From Oscillospiraceae bacterium (GTDB taxonomy: Bacteria > Bacillota_A > Clostridia > Oscillospirales > Oscillospiraceae), in NCBI GenBank assembly GCA_902786615.1, contig CADADE010000009.1:4078-68077 (forward strand): a DNA stretch of 64,000 bases. Direction: 5' to 3'. A program made the position numbers and the translations under genes. Below, piece by piece: positions 32,363-41,084 of the stretch (its first letter is position 1; the number at the start of each line of letters is the position of its first letter). The notes below the pieces were generated by a model. That model was not told the DNA's origin, ran no database searches, and saw only the letters and a list, made by a program, of their open reading frames with translations.

Positions 32363-33728
32363 GCCCCGCAGGGGAATACCTGCGGCGCGCCAGCCCTATT
32401 CCACGCGGGACATCTTAAAAATGATGTGGCCGCTGCTCACGGAGCAGTTTTTGCAGCTCATCGTGGGCCTTGCGGATACGATGATCGTCAGCCACGCCGG
32501 AGAGGACGCTGTTTCCGGCATCGCGCTGGTGGCCACGCTGTACGCGGTGTTCATGTTCGCGTTCAACGCCCTGGGGATCGGCGGCTCGGTGATTATCTCC
32601 CAGTACCTGGGGAGCGGGCAGAGCGACAAGGCCGACGAAGCTGGGACGCAGCTCTATCGGCTGTCCGCCCTGTTTTCGCTCGCCTGCATGGCGCTGACCC
32701 TGGTGTTCGGCCGCGCGATCCTGCACGGGCTTTACTGGAAGGTGACGCCGGAGGTCATGAAGGCGGCGGAAACCTATCTCTTCATTCTGAGCTTTTCCCT
32801 GCCCATGAACGCGCTGTACAATGCCGGCGCGGCCATCTTCAAGAGTAACGGCCTTACGCGCACGACCATGCTCATCACCGTCGCCATCAACCTCATCAAC
32901 ATCGTGGGCGACCTGTTCGGCGTTTTTGTGCTGAACGCGGGCGTCGCGGGCGTGGCCTGGCCCACGACGATTTCATGGGCGGTTGCGATGATCGCGATTA
33001 CCCGGCTCTGCACGCAGAAAAAAGCGGGCAGAACCAGCGTGAATCTCGCGGAGACGCTGCGCCCCAATCGCGTCATCGAAAAGCAGATCCTGAGCGTCGC
33101 GATCCCCAATGTGGTCGAAAACAGCCTCTTCCAGGCGTCCAAGGTCGTCCTCGCGAGCGTGATCGCCACCTTCGGCACGACGCAGCTTGCGGCAAACGGC
33201 ATCGGGCAGACGATCTGGAATCTCTCCGCGATGATCGGCCTTGCTGTCGGGGCGGTCTACACCACGGTGATCGGCCGCACAACCGGCGCGGGGGACATGG
33301 AGGCGTCCGAGTACTATCTCTACAAGCTGACGCGCATCACCATCGTGCTCTCCACGCTGTGGAATCTGGCCCTGACGCTGGGCCTGCCGCTGTACATGCG
33401 TTTCTACAGCACAACGCCCGCGGTGCTGGCGCTGGTGGTGTCGACCACCGTCCTGCACAACATCTTCACCGCGTTTGTCTCGCCCCTGGCCCAGTCGCTG
33501 CCCTGCGGCTTCAAGGCGGCCGGGGATGTGAAATACCCCATGGTGACCTCTCTGATCTGCACCTGCGGCGTCCGTGTCGCCTTTACCTTCCTGCTCGGCG
33601 TGTGGCTCAGGATGGGCCTCATGGGCTATATGTGGGCCATGTGCATCGACTGGAGCATCAAGGCTGTGCTGATGGTGATCCATGCCGCGCGCGGCTCCTG
33701 GAAGAACAAGCGGATCATCAAAACCTGA
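32337..33728 (+). CDS. MATE-family multidrug/cation exporter
   Basis: This 463-residue protein has about 12 membrane helices and the MATE pattern (LTEQFLQLIVGLADTMIVSH in helix 1; NALGIGGSVIISQYLGSGQ; second-half repeat NVVENSLFQASKVVLASVIA). It exports drugs or metabolites against Na+ or H+ entry. Its ATG at 32337 lies inside the upstream fusion gene, 26 nt before that stop. There is no clear ribosome binding site, so translation is probably coupled; an ATG at 32349 is an alternative. The tight overlap suggests exporter and signalling/kinase protein work together. Confidence 0.88.
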   Translation: MNLFMRIIEPRRGIPAARQPYSTRDILKMMWPLLTEQFLQLIVGLADTMIVSHAGEDAVSGIALVATLYAVFMFAFNALGIGGSVIISQYLGSGQSDKADEAGTQLYRLSALFSLACMALTLVFGRAILHGLYWKVTPEVMKAAETYLFILSFSLPMNALYNAGAAIFKSNGLTRTTMLITVAINLINIVGDLFGVFVLNAGVAGVAWPTTISWAVAMIAITRLCTQKKAGRTSVNLAETLRPNRVIEKQILSVAIPNVVENSLFQASKVVLASVIATFGTTQLAANGIGQTIWNLSAMIGLAVGAVYTTVIGRTTGAGDMEASEYYLYKLTRITIVLSTLWNLALTLGLPLYMRFYSTTPAVLALVVSTTVLHNIFTAFVSPLAQSLPCGFKAAGDVKYPMVTSLICTCGVRVAFTFLLGVWLRMGLMGYMWAMCIDWSIKAVLMVIHAARGSWKNKRIIKT

Positions 33729-33735
33729 TATTGCC

Positions 33736-33902
33736 TTAAGGCAGCACCGCACAATCCGCCTTCGGCGCCTCCCGGAAAATTTGCGCTCTGATTTTGTCAC
33801 TTTTTCTTGAAATACACAAAGTATTCCTGCGAAAAACTGCCTTCATCAGAACCCAAATTTTCTCAGGATTCGCTCTCGCCGAATTATGCGGTGTTGCCTT
33901 AA
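33736..33902. mobile_element. MITE-like element with TTAAGGCA...CACCGCA ends
   Basis: The two ends of this 167-bp non-coding stretch are inverted copies: TTAAGGCAGCACCGCA on the left and, on the other strand, TTAAGGCAACACCGCA from the right (33887-33902). Similarity extends inward to the CATAATTCGGC-like part. There is no coding frame. Fragments of the same end sequence appear near 41061 (GTTGCCTTAA) and 51340 (ACACCGCATAATCCG). It takes up most of the 304-nt gap between the MATE gene and addB; a 9-bp stem TTCACAAAA/TTTTGTGAA (33920-33950) follows it. Confidence 0.7.
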
Positions 33903-33968
33903 ACGTTTCTCACGGTCGTTTCACAAAAAGTCCTGCGGGCATTTTGTGAAGCGGCCGCGACTCTTTCC

Positions 33969-33997
33969 TTGTCTTCCTTCCCGCGTTTTGCTACAAT
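33969..33997 (+). promoter_or_regulatory. Promoter of addBA
   Basis: TTGTCT (33969-33974), 17 nt and TACAAT (33992-33997), about 30 nt before the addB start. Confidence 0.65.
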
Positions 33998-34032
33998 AGA
34001 GCCAATAAAAAAGTAAGTGAGGTTTGCGTTCT

Positions 34033-37000
34033 ATGCTTGAATTTCTGATCGGTCGGGCGGGCGCGGGCAAGACTGCGGCGCTCATTCGCCGCATCCGGGA
34101 GAATATGGAGCAGGGGGAGAAGGGCAGCATACTGCTCGTTCCCGAGCAGTACAGCCATGAGGCCGAGCGCGAGCTCTGCCGCGCCTGCGGGGACCGCCTC
34201 TCCCTCTATGCCGAGGTGCTCAGCTTCTCCGGCCTTGCCCGCAGTCTCGAAACAAGGCGCGGCGGCGCCGCAGCCCCCTGGCTCGATCAGGGCGGGCGCA
34301 TGCTGTGTATGGCCCTCGCCCTGCAGGGCGTGGGAGCGCGGCTGAAGGTCTACGGCGCGGCCCAGCGCCGGGCGGAGATGCAGGCCATGCTTTTGAAAGC
34401 CGTGGACGAGCTGAAAACCGCCCGCGTGGATTCCGCGCAGCTCTTTGAGGCGGCGGCCTCCTGCCCGGACACGCTCGGAGACAAGCTGCGCGATCTGGCT
34501 CTGGTGCTGGAGGCCTATGAGGGCGTGGTGTCAAACGGCAGGGCCGACCCCGCCGACAGGCTCACCAGGCTTGCCGAGGCCATCGACGACGGGGGCCTCG
34601 AGAAAAACACCAAGGTCTATGTGGACGGCTTTATCGACTTTACCCGCCAGGAGCAGGAGGTGCTGTGCGCCATGCTGCGGCAGGGACTGCGCCTCACCGT
34701 CTGCCTCACGCTGGACGATCTGCATGGGGAGAATGAAATCTTCGAGCTCTCCCGCAGGGCGGCGCGCTCGCTTTCCGCCGCGGCGGAGGAGCTGGGACAG
34801 AAGCCGACGGTTACGCGCATGGAAGCGCCCGAGGACGGGGACAACGCCCTGCGCTTTTTCGCAGAACATCTTTTCGATTACACCGACGCGCGCCGGCCCG
34901 GGGACTCTCCCGTCCGCCTTATCCGGGCGCAGAGCATGACCGCCGAATGTGAAGCGGCCGCGGCCCTCTGCCTCTCCCTCGCGCGGGACGGGGGCAGCCG
35001 CTGGCGGGATATCGCCATCGTGGCCCGGGGCTTCGAGGACTATCGCGGCACGCTGGAGAGCGTTTTTCGCCATTACGGGGTGCCGCTCTTCACGGCGGCG
35101 CGTTCGGATCTCATGGCAAAGCCCCTGCCCGCGCTCATCGCCTGCGCCTATGAGATCATCCAGGGCGGCTGGGCCCTGGACGATGTGGTGAGCTATCTGC
35201 GCACGGGGCTCGCGGGGCTGGAGAGCGCGGAATGCGACGAGCTGGAAAGCTATCTTTTCAAGTGGCAGCTGCACGGCAGCGCCTGGCAGAGAACGCGCGA
35301 CTGGCGGCAGCACCCGGACGGCTACGGCGGGGAATATACCCCGGCGGTTGAGGAAAGGCTTGCGCGCATCAACGCGCTGCGCCGCCGGGTGGCGGGGCCG
35401 CTCAAGGCCTTTGAAAAGGCGGCGAAGGCGGCGGAGACCGCCACAGCCCAGGCCCAGGCGCTCTCCGGGCTCCTGGGCGCGCTGCGCCTGCCCGAGACCC
35501 TGAGCCGCCGCGCGGAGGAGCTGCAGAAAATCGGCAGGGAGAAGAGCGCCGCCGAGTATCGCCAGCTCTGGGAGCTCGTCATCGGCGCGCTCGAGCAGTG
35601 CGACAGCATCCTGGGCGACTGTGCCATGGACTTTGAGCACTTCGGGCGGCTTTTCACCCTGATGCTCTCCAAATACGACATCGGCACCATCCCGGTCTCC
35701 CTCGACCGGGTCACCGCCGGGGACTTCGACCGCAACCGGCGGCGGAACATCCGGCACCTCATCGTCCTGGGCGCGTCGGAAAACCGCCTGCCCATGGCGG
35801 AGGAGGGCGGCGGCATTTTCTCGCTGGACGAGCGGCAGCGCCTTCTGGAGCTGGACATCGAGCTCGGCCCCGGCGGGGAGAGCGAGCTCTGGCGGGAATT
35901 TGCCCTCATCTACTATACCCTCACCCTGCCGTCGGAGAGCCTGACGCTCCTTTGCCCGACGACAGGGGCCGACGGCGCGGAGCTTCGCCCGGCCTTTGTG
36001 TTCCGCAGGGCGCAGAGCATTTTCACGCTTGAACCGGAAAACGCCGATCTCACGGACGCGCGCATGTCCGCCCCCGCCCCCGTGCTCGGACTCGCGGCTG
36101 AGGCCATCCACGGCGGCGGCGGACGGGAGCAGGCCGCTGCGGCATATGTTGCGCAGCATGACCCGGCGCGCGCCGCCGCCCTCCGGTCGGCAGCGGAGCT
36201 CACGCGCGGCAGGCTTTCCCCCGAGGGGGTCGCGCGCCTTTACGGAAGGAAGCTGCGTCTCAGCGCATCGCGGGTCGAAAAGCTGGCATCCTGCCGCTTC
36301 GCCTTTTTCTGCCAGTACGGCCTCAAGGCAAAGCCCCATGCCCCGGCGGGCTTCGAGCCGCCGGAAGTGGGCACCTTCCTGCACTATGTACTGGAAAACG
36401 TGGCCCGCAGCGCGGGAGAGCGCGGCGGCTTCAAGGCCGTCACCGACGAAGAGCTCGAGGCGCTCACCGATCAGTATGTGGAGCAGTATGTGCACGAAGA
36501 GCTCAACGACTTTCAGGAGAAGTCCAGCCGCTTTGTCTATCTCTTCCGCCGCCTGAGGGAAAACGTGCGCCGCGTGGTGAAGGACATGGCGGATGAGCTG
36601 CGCTTGTCGGACTTCACGCCGCTGGACTTTGAGCTCAATTTCGCCGAGGCGCGGGACATCCCGCCCATCGAGCTCGGAGAGGACGGCGAGGCGCTGACGC
36701 TCAGCGGCATTGCCGACCGGGTGGACGGGTGGCTGCACGAGGGGAAGCTCTATCTGCGCGTGGTGGACTACAAGACCGGGCGCAAGGAGTTCAGCCTCTC
36801 CGAGGTGCTGGACGGCATGAACCTGCAGATGCTCCTGTATCTCTTCACCCTCTCCGACGGGGGAAAGACCCGCTACGGGCATGAGATCGTGCCCGCCGGG
36901 GTCATGTATATCCCGGCGCGAAGCCCCATGCTCTCTTCCGACGGGCGCATGGACGCGGACGAAATCCGCACCGAGCGCGGCAAGGAGTTGCGCCGCAGCG

Positions 37001-37365
37001 GCCTTCTCCTGGACGACGAATCCGTGAAGGAGGCCTGGGAGCACGGAAACGAAAAGCGCTATATCCCCATCAAATTCCGATGGAACAAGCCCACGGCGGA
37101 CACCCTGGCCAGTCTCGAGCGCCTGGGCCTTCTGGATCGGCACATCCGGCGGCAGCTCCGGGACATGGCAAGGCAGCTTCGCGCCGGCAGCATCGCCGCC
37201 GACCCCTATTACCGCAGCCAGACAGACAATGCCTGCCTGCACTGTGATTACCGCGACGCCTGCCAGTTTGCCGAGGGGCGCGGCGGCGAGAAAAGCCGCT
37301 TCATGCCCAAATACAGCCCGGAGGAGGTCTGGGCGCTGATGGAGGAAGGAGAAGAGCATGGCTGA
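34033..37365 (+). CDS. addB: ATP-dependent helicase/nuclease subunit B
   Basis: This 1110-residue protein has an N-terminal Walker A, LIGRAGAGKTAAL. A C-terminal PD-(D/E)XK nuclease domain shows GIADRVDGW and VVDYKTGRKEF (near residue 915), and a probable [4Fe-4S] site is formed by a Cys in KLASCRFAFFC (about 755) with CLHCDYRDAC near residue 1072. These are the AddB landmarks. With AddA it resects double-strand breaks and loads RecA at Chi. GTGAGG lies about 10 nt before the ATG. It overlaps addA by 8 nt. Confidence 0.93.
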   Translation: MLEFLIGRAGAGKTAALIRRIRENMEQGEKGSILLVPEQYSHEAERELCRACGDRLSLYAEVLSFSGLARSLETRRGGAAAPWLDQGGRMLCMALALQGVGARLKVYGAAQRRAEMQAMLLKAVDELKTARVDSAQLFEAAASCPDTLGDKLRDLALVLEAYEGVVSNGRADPADRLTRLAEAIDDGGLEKNTKVYVDGFIDFTRQEQEVLCAMLRQGLRLTVCLTLDDLHGENEIFELSRRAARSLSAAAEELGQKPTVTRMEAPEDGDNALRFFAEHLFDYTDARRPGDSPVRLIRAQSMTAECEAAAALCLSLARDGGSRWRDIAIVARGFEDYRGTLESVFRHYGVPLFTAARSDLMAKPLPALIACAYEIIQGGWALDDVVSYLRTGLAGLESAECDELESYLFKWQLHGSAWQRTRDWRQHPDGYGGEYTPAVEERLARINALRRRVAGPLKAFEKAAKAAETATAQAQALSGLLGALRLPETLSRRAEELQKIGREKSAAEYRQLWELVIGALEQCDSILGDCAMDFEHFGRLFTLMLSKYDIGTIPVSLDRVTAGDFDRNRRRNIRHLIVLGASENRLPMAEEGGGIFSLDERQRLLELDIELGPGGESELWREFALIYYTLTLPSESLTLLCPTTGADGAELRPAFVFRRAQSIFTLEPENADLTDARMSAPAPVLGLAAEAIHGGGGREQAAAAYVAQHDPARAAALRSAAELTRGRLSPEGVARLYGRKLRLSASRVEKLASCRFAFFCQYGLKAKPHAPAGFEPPEVGTFLHYVLENVARSAGERGGFKAVTDEELEALTDQYVEQYVHEELNDFQEKSSRFVYLFRRLRENVRRVVKDMADELRLSDFTPLDFELNFAEARDIPPIELGEDGEALTLSGIADRVDGWLHEGKLYLRVVDYKTGRKEFSLSEVLDGMNLQMLLYLFTLSDGGKTRYGHEIVPAGVMYIPARSPMLSSDGRMDADEIRTERGKELRRSGLLLDDESVKEAWEHGNEKRYIPIKFRWNKPTADTLASLERLGLLDRHIRRQLRDMARQLRAGSIAADPYYRSQTDNACLHCDYRDACQFAEGRGGEKSRFMPKYSPEEVWALMEEGEEHG

Positions 37366-40300
37366 GTTTAAGCCCACCGAGGCCCAGCAGGCCGCAATTG
37401 AGGCGCGCGGCTGCCCGGTCCTGGTGTCCGCCGGGGCGGGCAGCGGCAAGACCCGCGTGCTGACCGAGCGCCTCATGGCGTATATCACGGACCCCGCCGC
37501 GCCGGTGGATATCGACAGCTTTCTCATCATCACCTACACCCGCGCAGCGGCGGGGGAGCTGCGCGGCAGGATCACGGAGGAGCTCGCGCGGCGGCTGCGC
37601 TTAGAGCCGGACAACGCGCGCCTGCGCCGCCAGAGCGCCCTGATCCGCCGCGCGCAGATCGGCACCATCCACAGCTTCTGCGCCGATCTCCTGCGGGAAA
37701 ACTGTCAGGCGGCCGGCCTCTCCCCGGACTTCAAAATCCTGGACGAGGAGCGCGCGGAGGCCATGCGCGCTTCCTGCCTCGACCGGGTGCTGGAGGACTG
37801 CTACGACAAAGTGGAGGACGACCCGGACTTTCGCCTGCTTGCCGACACTGTGGGCGAGGGGCGCGATGACAGCGCCCTGGCTTCGCTCATTCTGGAGCTG
37901 CACACCAAGATGCAGTGCCACGCCTTTCCCGCCCGCTGGGCGGAGGGGCAGACCAGGCTTCTCGCTGCCCCGGCTTCCGACGCGGGCGAAACGCCCTGGG
38001 GGCGGGAGCTGCTGGACTGGGCGGGCGCGCTTGCCGAGCATTGGAGCAATGAGATGGAGGCCCTGATTGCCGAAATGAAAGCGGAGCCGCAGATTTTTGC
38101 TGCCTATGCCGCGCATTACGGCGACATCGCCGCGCAGCTCCGGGGGCTTTCCCGCTGCTGCCGGAGCGGCGAGTGGGACAAAACGGCAGCCCTGCTGCCG
38201 CTGGACGTGCCGCGCCTGCCGCGACTTTCCAAGTCCCCGGACGAGGCGCTCTCCGAACGGCTCAAAAAGCGGCGCACCGCCTGCCTCGACTGCTTCAAGG
38301 ACGCGGAAAAGGTTTTCACTCTGTCCTCGGATGTGATATTGGAGGACATGGCGGCGACCGCGCCGGCCATGGGTGCGCTTCTGCGCCTGACCCTGGCCTT
38401 CGACAGAGCCTATGCCAAAGACAAGCAGAGCCGCGCCCTGGTGGACTATGCCGATCTCGAGCACAAGGCGGCGGAGCTTCTGCTGAACCCCGACGGGACG
38501 CCCACAGATCTCGCCCGCCGTCTCTCCGGACGCTATACCGAGCTCATGGTGGACGAATACCAGGATGTGAGCCGCGTGCAGGACGCGATCTTCGGCGCGG
38601 TCTCCGACGGGGGGCGAAAGCTCTTCCTGGTGGGGGACGTGAAGCAGTCCATTTACCGCTTTCGTCTTGCCGATCCCGCCATCTTCAACGAAAAATACCA
38701 GCTCTTTGCCGAACCCGACTCCGGCGCTGAGCGTATTCTCCTGCGGGAAAACTTTCGCTCCCGCCGGGAGATCCTGGACGCAGCCAACGCCGTCTTCTCC
38801 CGCTGCATGTCCGAAACGCTGGGGGATGTGGCGTATAACGAGGAGGCCGCCCTTGTCCACGGCGCGAAATACTATGAGGGCTCCGTCCCAAAGCCGGAGC
38901 TTCTGCTCTATGAGCTGCCGGAGAACGAGGCTGACGAGAGCCCGGACAAGACCGCCCTTGAGGCCGCCTTTGTGGCGCAGAAAATCCGCGCCCTTGTAAA
39001 TTCCGGCGCGCGCGTCACCGAAGGGGAGGGGCAGCGGCCCATGGATTACGGCGACGTCGCGATCCTGCTGCGCTCGCCGAACAAGACGGGCGGCGTCTAT
39101 CGGGAGGCGCTGCTGAATGCGGGTATCCCCGTCGGCAGCGCGCAGGGCAGCGGCTTTTTCACCACGCCCGAAATCTCCCTTGCCCTCGCGGTGCTCAGCG
39201 TCATGGACAACCCCCACAAGGATATCCCTCTCATCGCGGTGCTGCGCTCGGCGGCCTTCGGCTTCACGCCGGACGAGCTGAGCTATATCCGCGCCGCCGA
39301 CAGGGAGGCGGACTTCTTCACCGCCCTCGAGCGCGCCGGAGAGAGCAGCGAAAAATGCCGCGCCTTTCTCGACTGCCTTGCCGCCCTGCGCGCGGAGGCG
39401 GTGGATCTCAGCGCCGGGGAGACCGTCTGGCTCGTGATCGAGCGGCTGGATCTGCTGGCTTTATGCAGCGCGATGGACGACGGGGCGCGGCGGCGCGAAA
39501 ACCTGATGGCGCTGGTGGAGCTTGCCGGGAGCTTTGAGAGCACCGGTTATCGCGGCCTGCACCGGCTCAGTCTCTGGCTGCAGGCGCTGGCGGAAAAGGG
39601 GCAGGAGCCGAGTACCGGCGTCGGCACTGGCCGCGCGGTGCAGATTTTGTCCGTCCACCGCTCCAAGGGCCTGGAGTATCCGGTGGTCTTCCTCTGCGAC
39701 GCCGCCCGGCGCTTCAATACCCGTGACCGCAGCGGCACCGTGCTGGTGCACCCGGAGCTTGGACTCGGCCCGCGCGTGGTGGATCTCAAAAACCGCGTGC
39801 GCTATCCGAGTCTTGCCCGTCTCGCCATTGCCAAACGGCAGGAGCGGGAGGATAAGAGCGAGGAAATGCGCCTTCTCTATGTGGCGCTGACCCGCGCGCG
39901 GGAGCGGCTTTTCGTGGTCGGCTCCTGCAAAAACGCGGAAAAGACGCTTGAAAAGGCCGAGAGCGCGGCGGCGTCCCTGTCACTGGAGACGCTGATGGGC
40001 GCGTCGAGCTGGCTGGGATGGCTGCTGCCCGCCTGCCTTGCCGACGGGCAGGCACAGCTTGCGCTCACCGTCTGTCGGGACGGGGAGACCCCCGCCGTCG
40101 AGCAGACGGCGCGGGAGCCCGTCCCCGCTGATCCCGCGGCTGCGGCGGAGCTGGAGCGCCGGCTCGGCTTCGTCTACCCTCATGCCGCGGCGGTGGAGCT
40201 GCCCTCCAAGGTGACGGCCACCGAGCTCAAGGGCCGCTATGAGCGGGACGCGGACGCGGAGGAGCTTTTCAGGCCGCGCTCATACAGCTTCCGCATGCCG

Positions 40301-40840
40301 ACGCTGGGGGAGGGGGAGCGGCCCCTGACCGCGACGGAAAAGGGCGTCGCCACGCACCTTGTTTTGCAGTACATGGACTTTGCCAAGGGCACGAGCCGGG
40401 ATGGAATTAAAAGCGAGGTCCGCCGCCTCAGCGCCGCGCGTTTTCTCTCCCCGAAGGAGGCGGAGGCAGTGAACATCAGCGCCATCGAGAGGCTTTTCCA
40501 CTCCGAACTCGGCGCGCGCATGCTCCGGGCGCGCGAGCCTCTGCGGGAGTTTCGCTTCTCGCTGCTGCTGGACGCGGAGAAAATCTACCCCGGCGCCGAG
40601 GGGGAAGAGCTTTTGCTGCAGGGCGTGGTGGATTGCTGCCTCGAAGAGGAGGGGGAGCTTGTCATCATCGACTATAAGACCGACAATGTCCGCACGGAGG
40701 AGCAGCTTGCAGAGCGCGCCGCGCTCTACCGGGGCCAGCTTCTGGCTTACGCCGGGGCCCTGTCGCGCATTTTTCAAAAGCCCGTGAAGGAGGGGCTTCT
40801 CTTCTTCCTCGCCCCGGGCCGGGAGCTGCGGGTATTCTGA
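37358..40840 (+). CDS. addA: ATP-dependent helicase/nuclease subunit A
   Basis: This 1160-residue UvrD-type helicase-nuclease has Walker A SAGAGSGKT (about residues 24-32), IGTIHSFCADLLRE, the DEYQD Walker B (about 400), GDVKQSIYRFR, LSVHRSKGLEYPVVF (motif V) and YVALTRARERL (motif VI). The C-terminal RecB-type nuclease has LQGVVDCC and IDYKTDNV (near residue 1105). GGAGAAGAG precedes the ATG inside addB, and the overlap implies coupled translation. It works with AddB in recombinational repair and in degrading foreign linear DNA. Confidence 0.95.
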   Translation: MAEFKPTEAQQAAIEARGCPVLVSAGAGSGKTRVLTERLMAYITDPAAPVDIDSFLIITYTRAAAGELRGRITEELARRLRLEPDNARLRRQSALIRRAQIGTIHSFCADLLRENCQAAGLSPDFKILDEERAEAMRASCLDRVLEDCYDKVEDDPDFRLLADTVGEGRDDSALASLILELHTKMQCHAFPARWAEGQTRLLAAPASDAGETPWGRELLDWAGALAEHWSNEMEALIAEMKAEPQIFAAYAAHYGDIAAQLRGLSRCCRSGEWDKTAALLPLDVPRLPRLSKSPDEALSERLKKRRTACLDCFKDAEKVFTLSSDVILEDMAATAPAMGALLRLTLAFDRAYAKDKQSRALVDYADLEHKAAELLLNPDGTPTDLARRLSGRYTELMVDEYQDVSRVQDAIFGAVSDGGRKLFLVGDVKQSIYRFRLADPAIFNEKYQLFAEPDSGAERILLRENFRSRREILDAANAVFSRCMSETLGDVAYNEEAALVHGAKYYEGSVPKPELLLYELPENEADESPDKTALEAAFVAQKIRALVNSGARVTEGEGQRPMDYGDVAILLRSPNKTGGVYREALLNAGIPVGSAQGSGFFTTPEISLALAVLSVMDNPHKDIPLIAVLRSAAFGFTPDELSYIRAADREADFFTALERAGESSEKCRAFLDCLAALRAEAVDLSAGETVWLVIERLDLLALCSAMDDGARRRENLMALVELAGSFESTGYRGLHRLSLWLQALAEKGQEPSTGVGTGRAVQILSVHRSKGLEYPVVFLCDAARRFNTRDRSGTVLVHPELGLGPRVVDLKNRVRYPSLARLAIAKRQEREDKSEEMRLLYVALTRARERLFVVGSCKNAEKTLEKAESAAASLSLETLMGASSWLGWLLPACLADGQAQLALTVCRDGETPAVEQTAREPVPADPAAAAELERRLGFVYPHAAAVELPSKVTATELKGRYERDADAEELFRPRSYSFRMPTLGEGERPLTATEKGVATHLVLQYMDFAKGTSRDGIKSEVRRLSAARFLSPKEAEAVNISAIERLFHSELGARMLRAREPLREFRFSLLLDAEKIYPGAEGEELLLQGVVDCCLEEEGELVIIDYKTDNVRTEEQLAERAALYRGQLLAYAGALSRIFQKPVKEGLLFFLAPGRELRVF

Positions 40841-41084
40841 GCCGCAGTCCGGAAAACGCATGCCGCAATGCGTGCGGAGATTTCAAAGTTTCATGATCTC
40901 CTTTAGCCTTCGTTCTTGCCTATTGCATAATAATGAAATGCATGATAAACTAATCGCAGGTAAAACCTGCAAATTCTGTAAAGTCGACGCCGCAAAATCC
41001 GGCAGGAGCGAAACCCGGCAAATTACAGGTTCTGAATAACGGACTGCGTAGCGTTGCCTTAACAAAAGGAGAAGAGAAACGGAT
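40841..41084 (+). promoter_or_regulatory. Leader and promoter region of the Sel1-repeat gene
   Basis: TTGCAT (40923-40928), 17 nt and TAAACT (40946-40951) give a promoter. The leader holds a hairpin GCAGGT/ACCTGC (about 40957-40971), a wide CTGTAA/TTACAG pair around 40977-41030, and a GTTGCCTTAA fragment near 41053-41062 matching the end of the element at 33736. A weak ACGCAT/ATGCGT hairpin at 40857-40875 may end addA. Confidence 0.55.

Noticed and set aside
34531..37533. A 1000-codon open frame on the minus strand
   Set aside because: It is antisense to addB in G+C-rich sequence; composition is low-complexity and no family is recognisable. addB has clear motifs.
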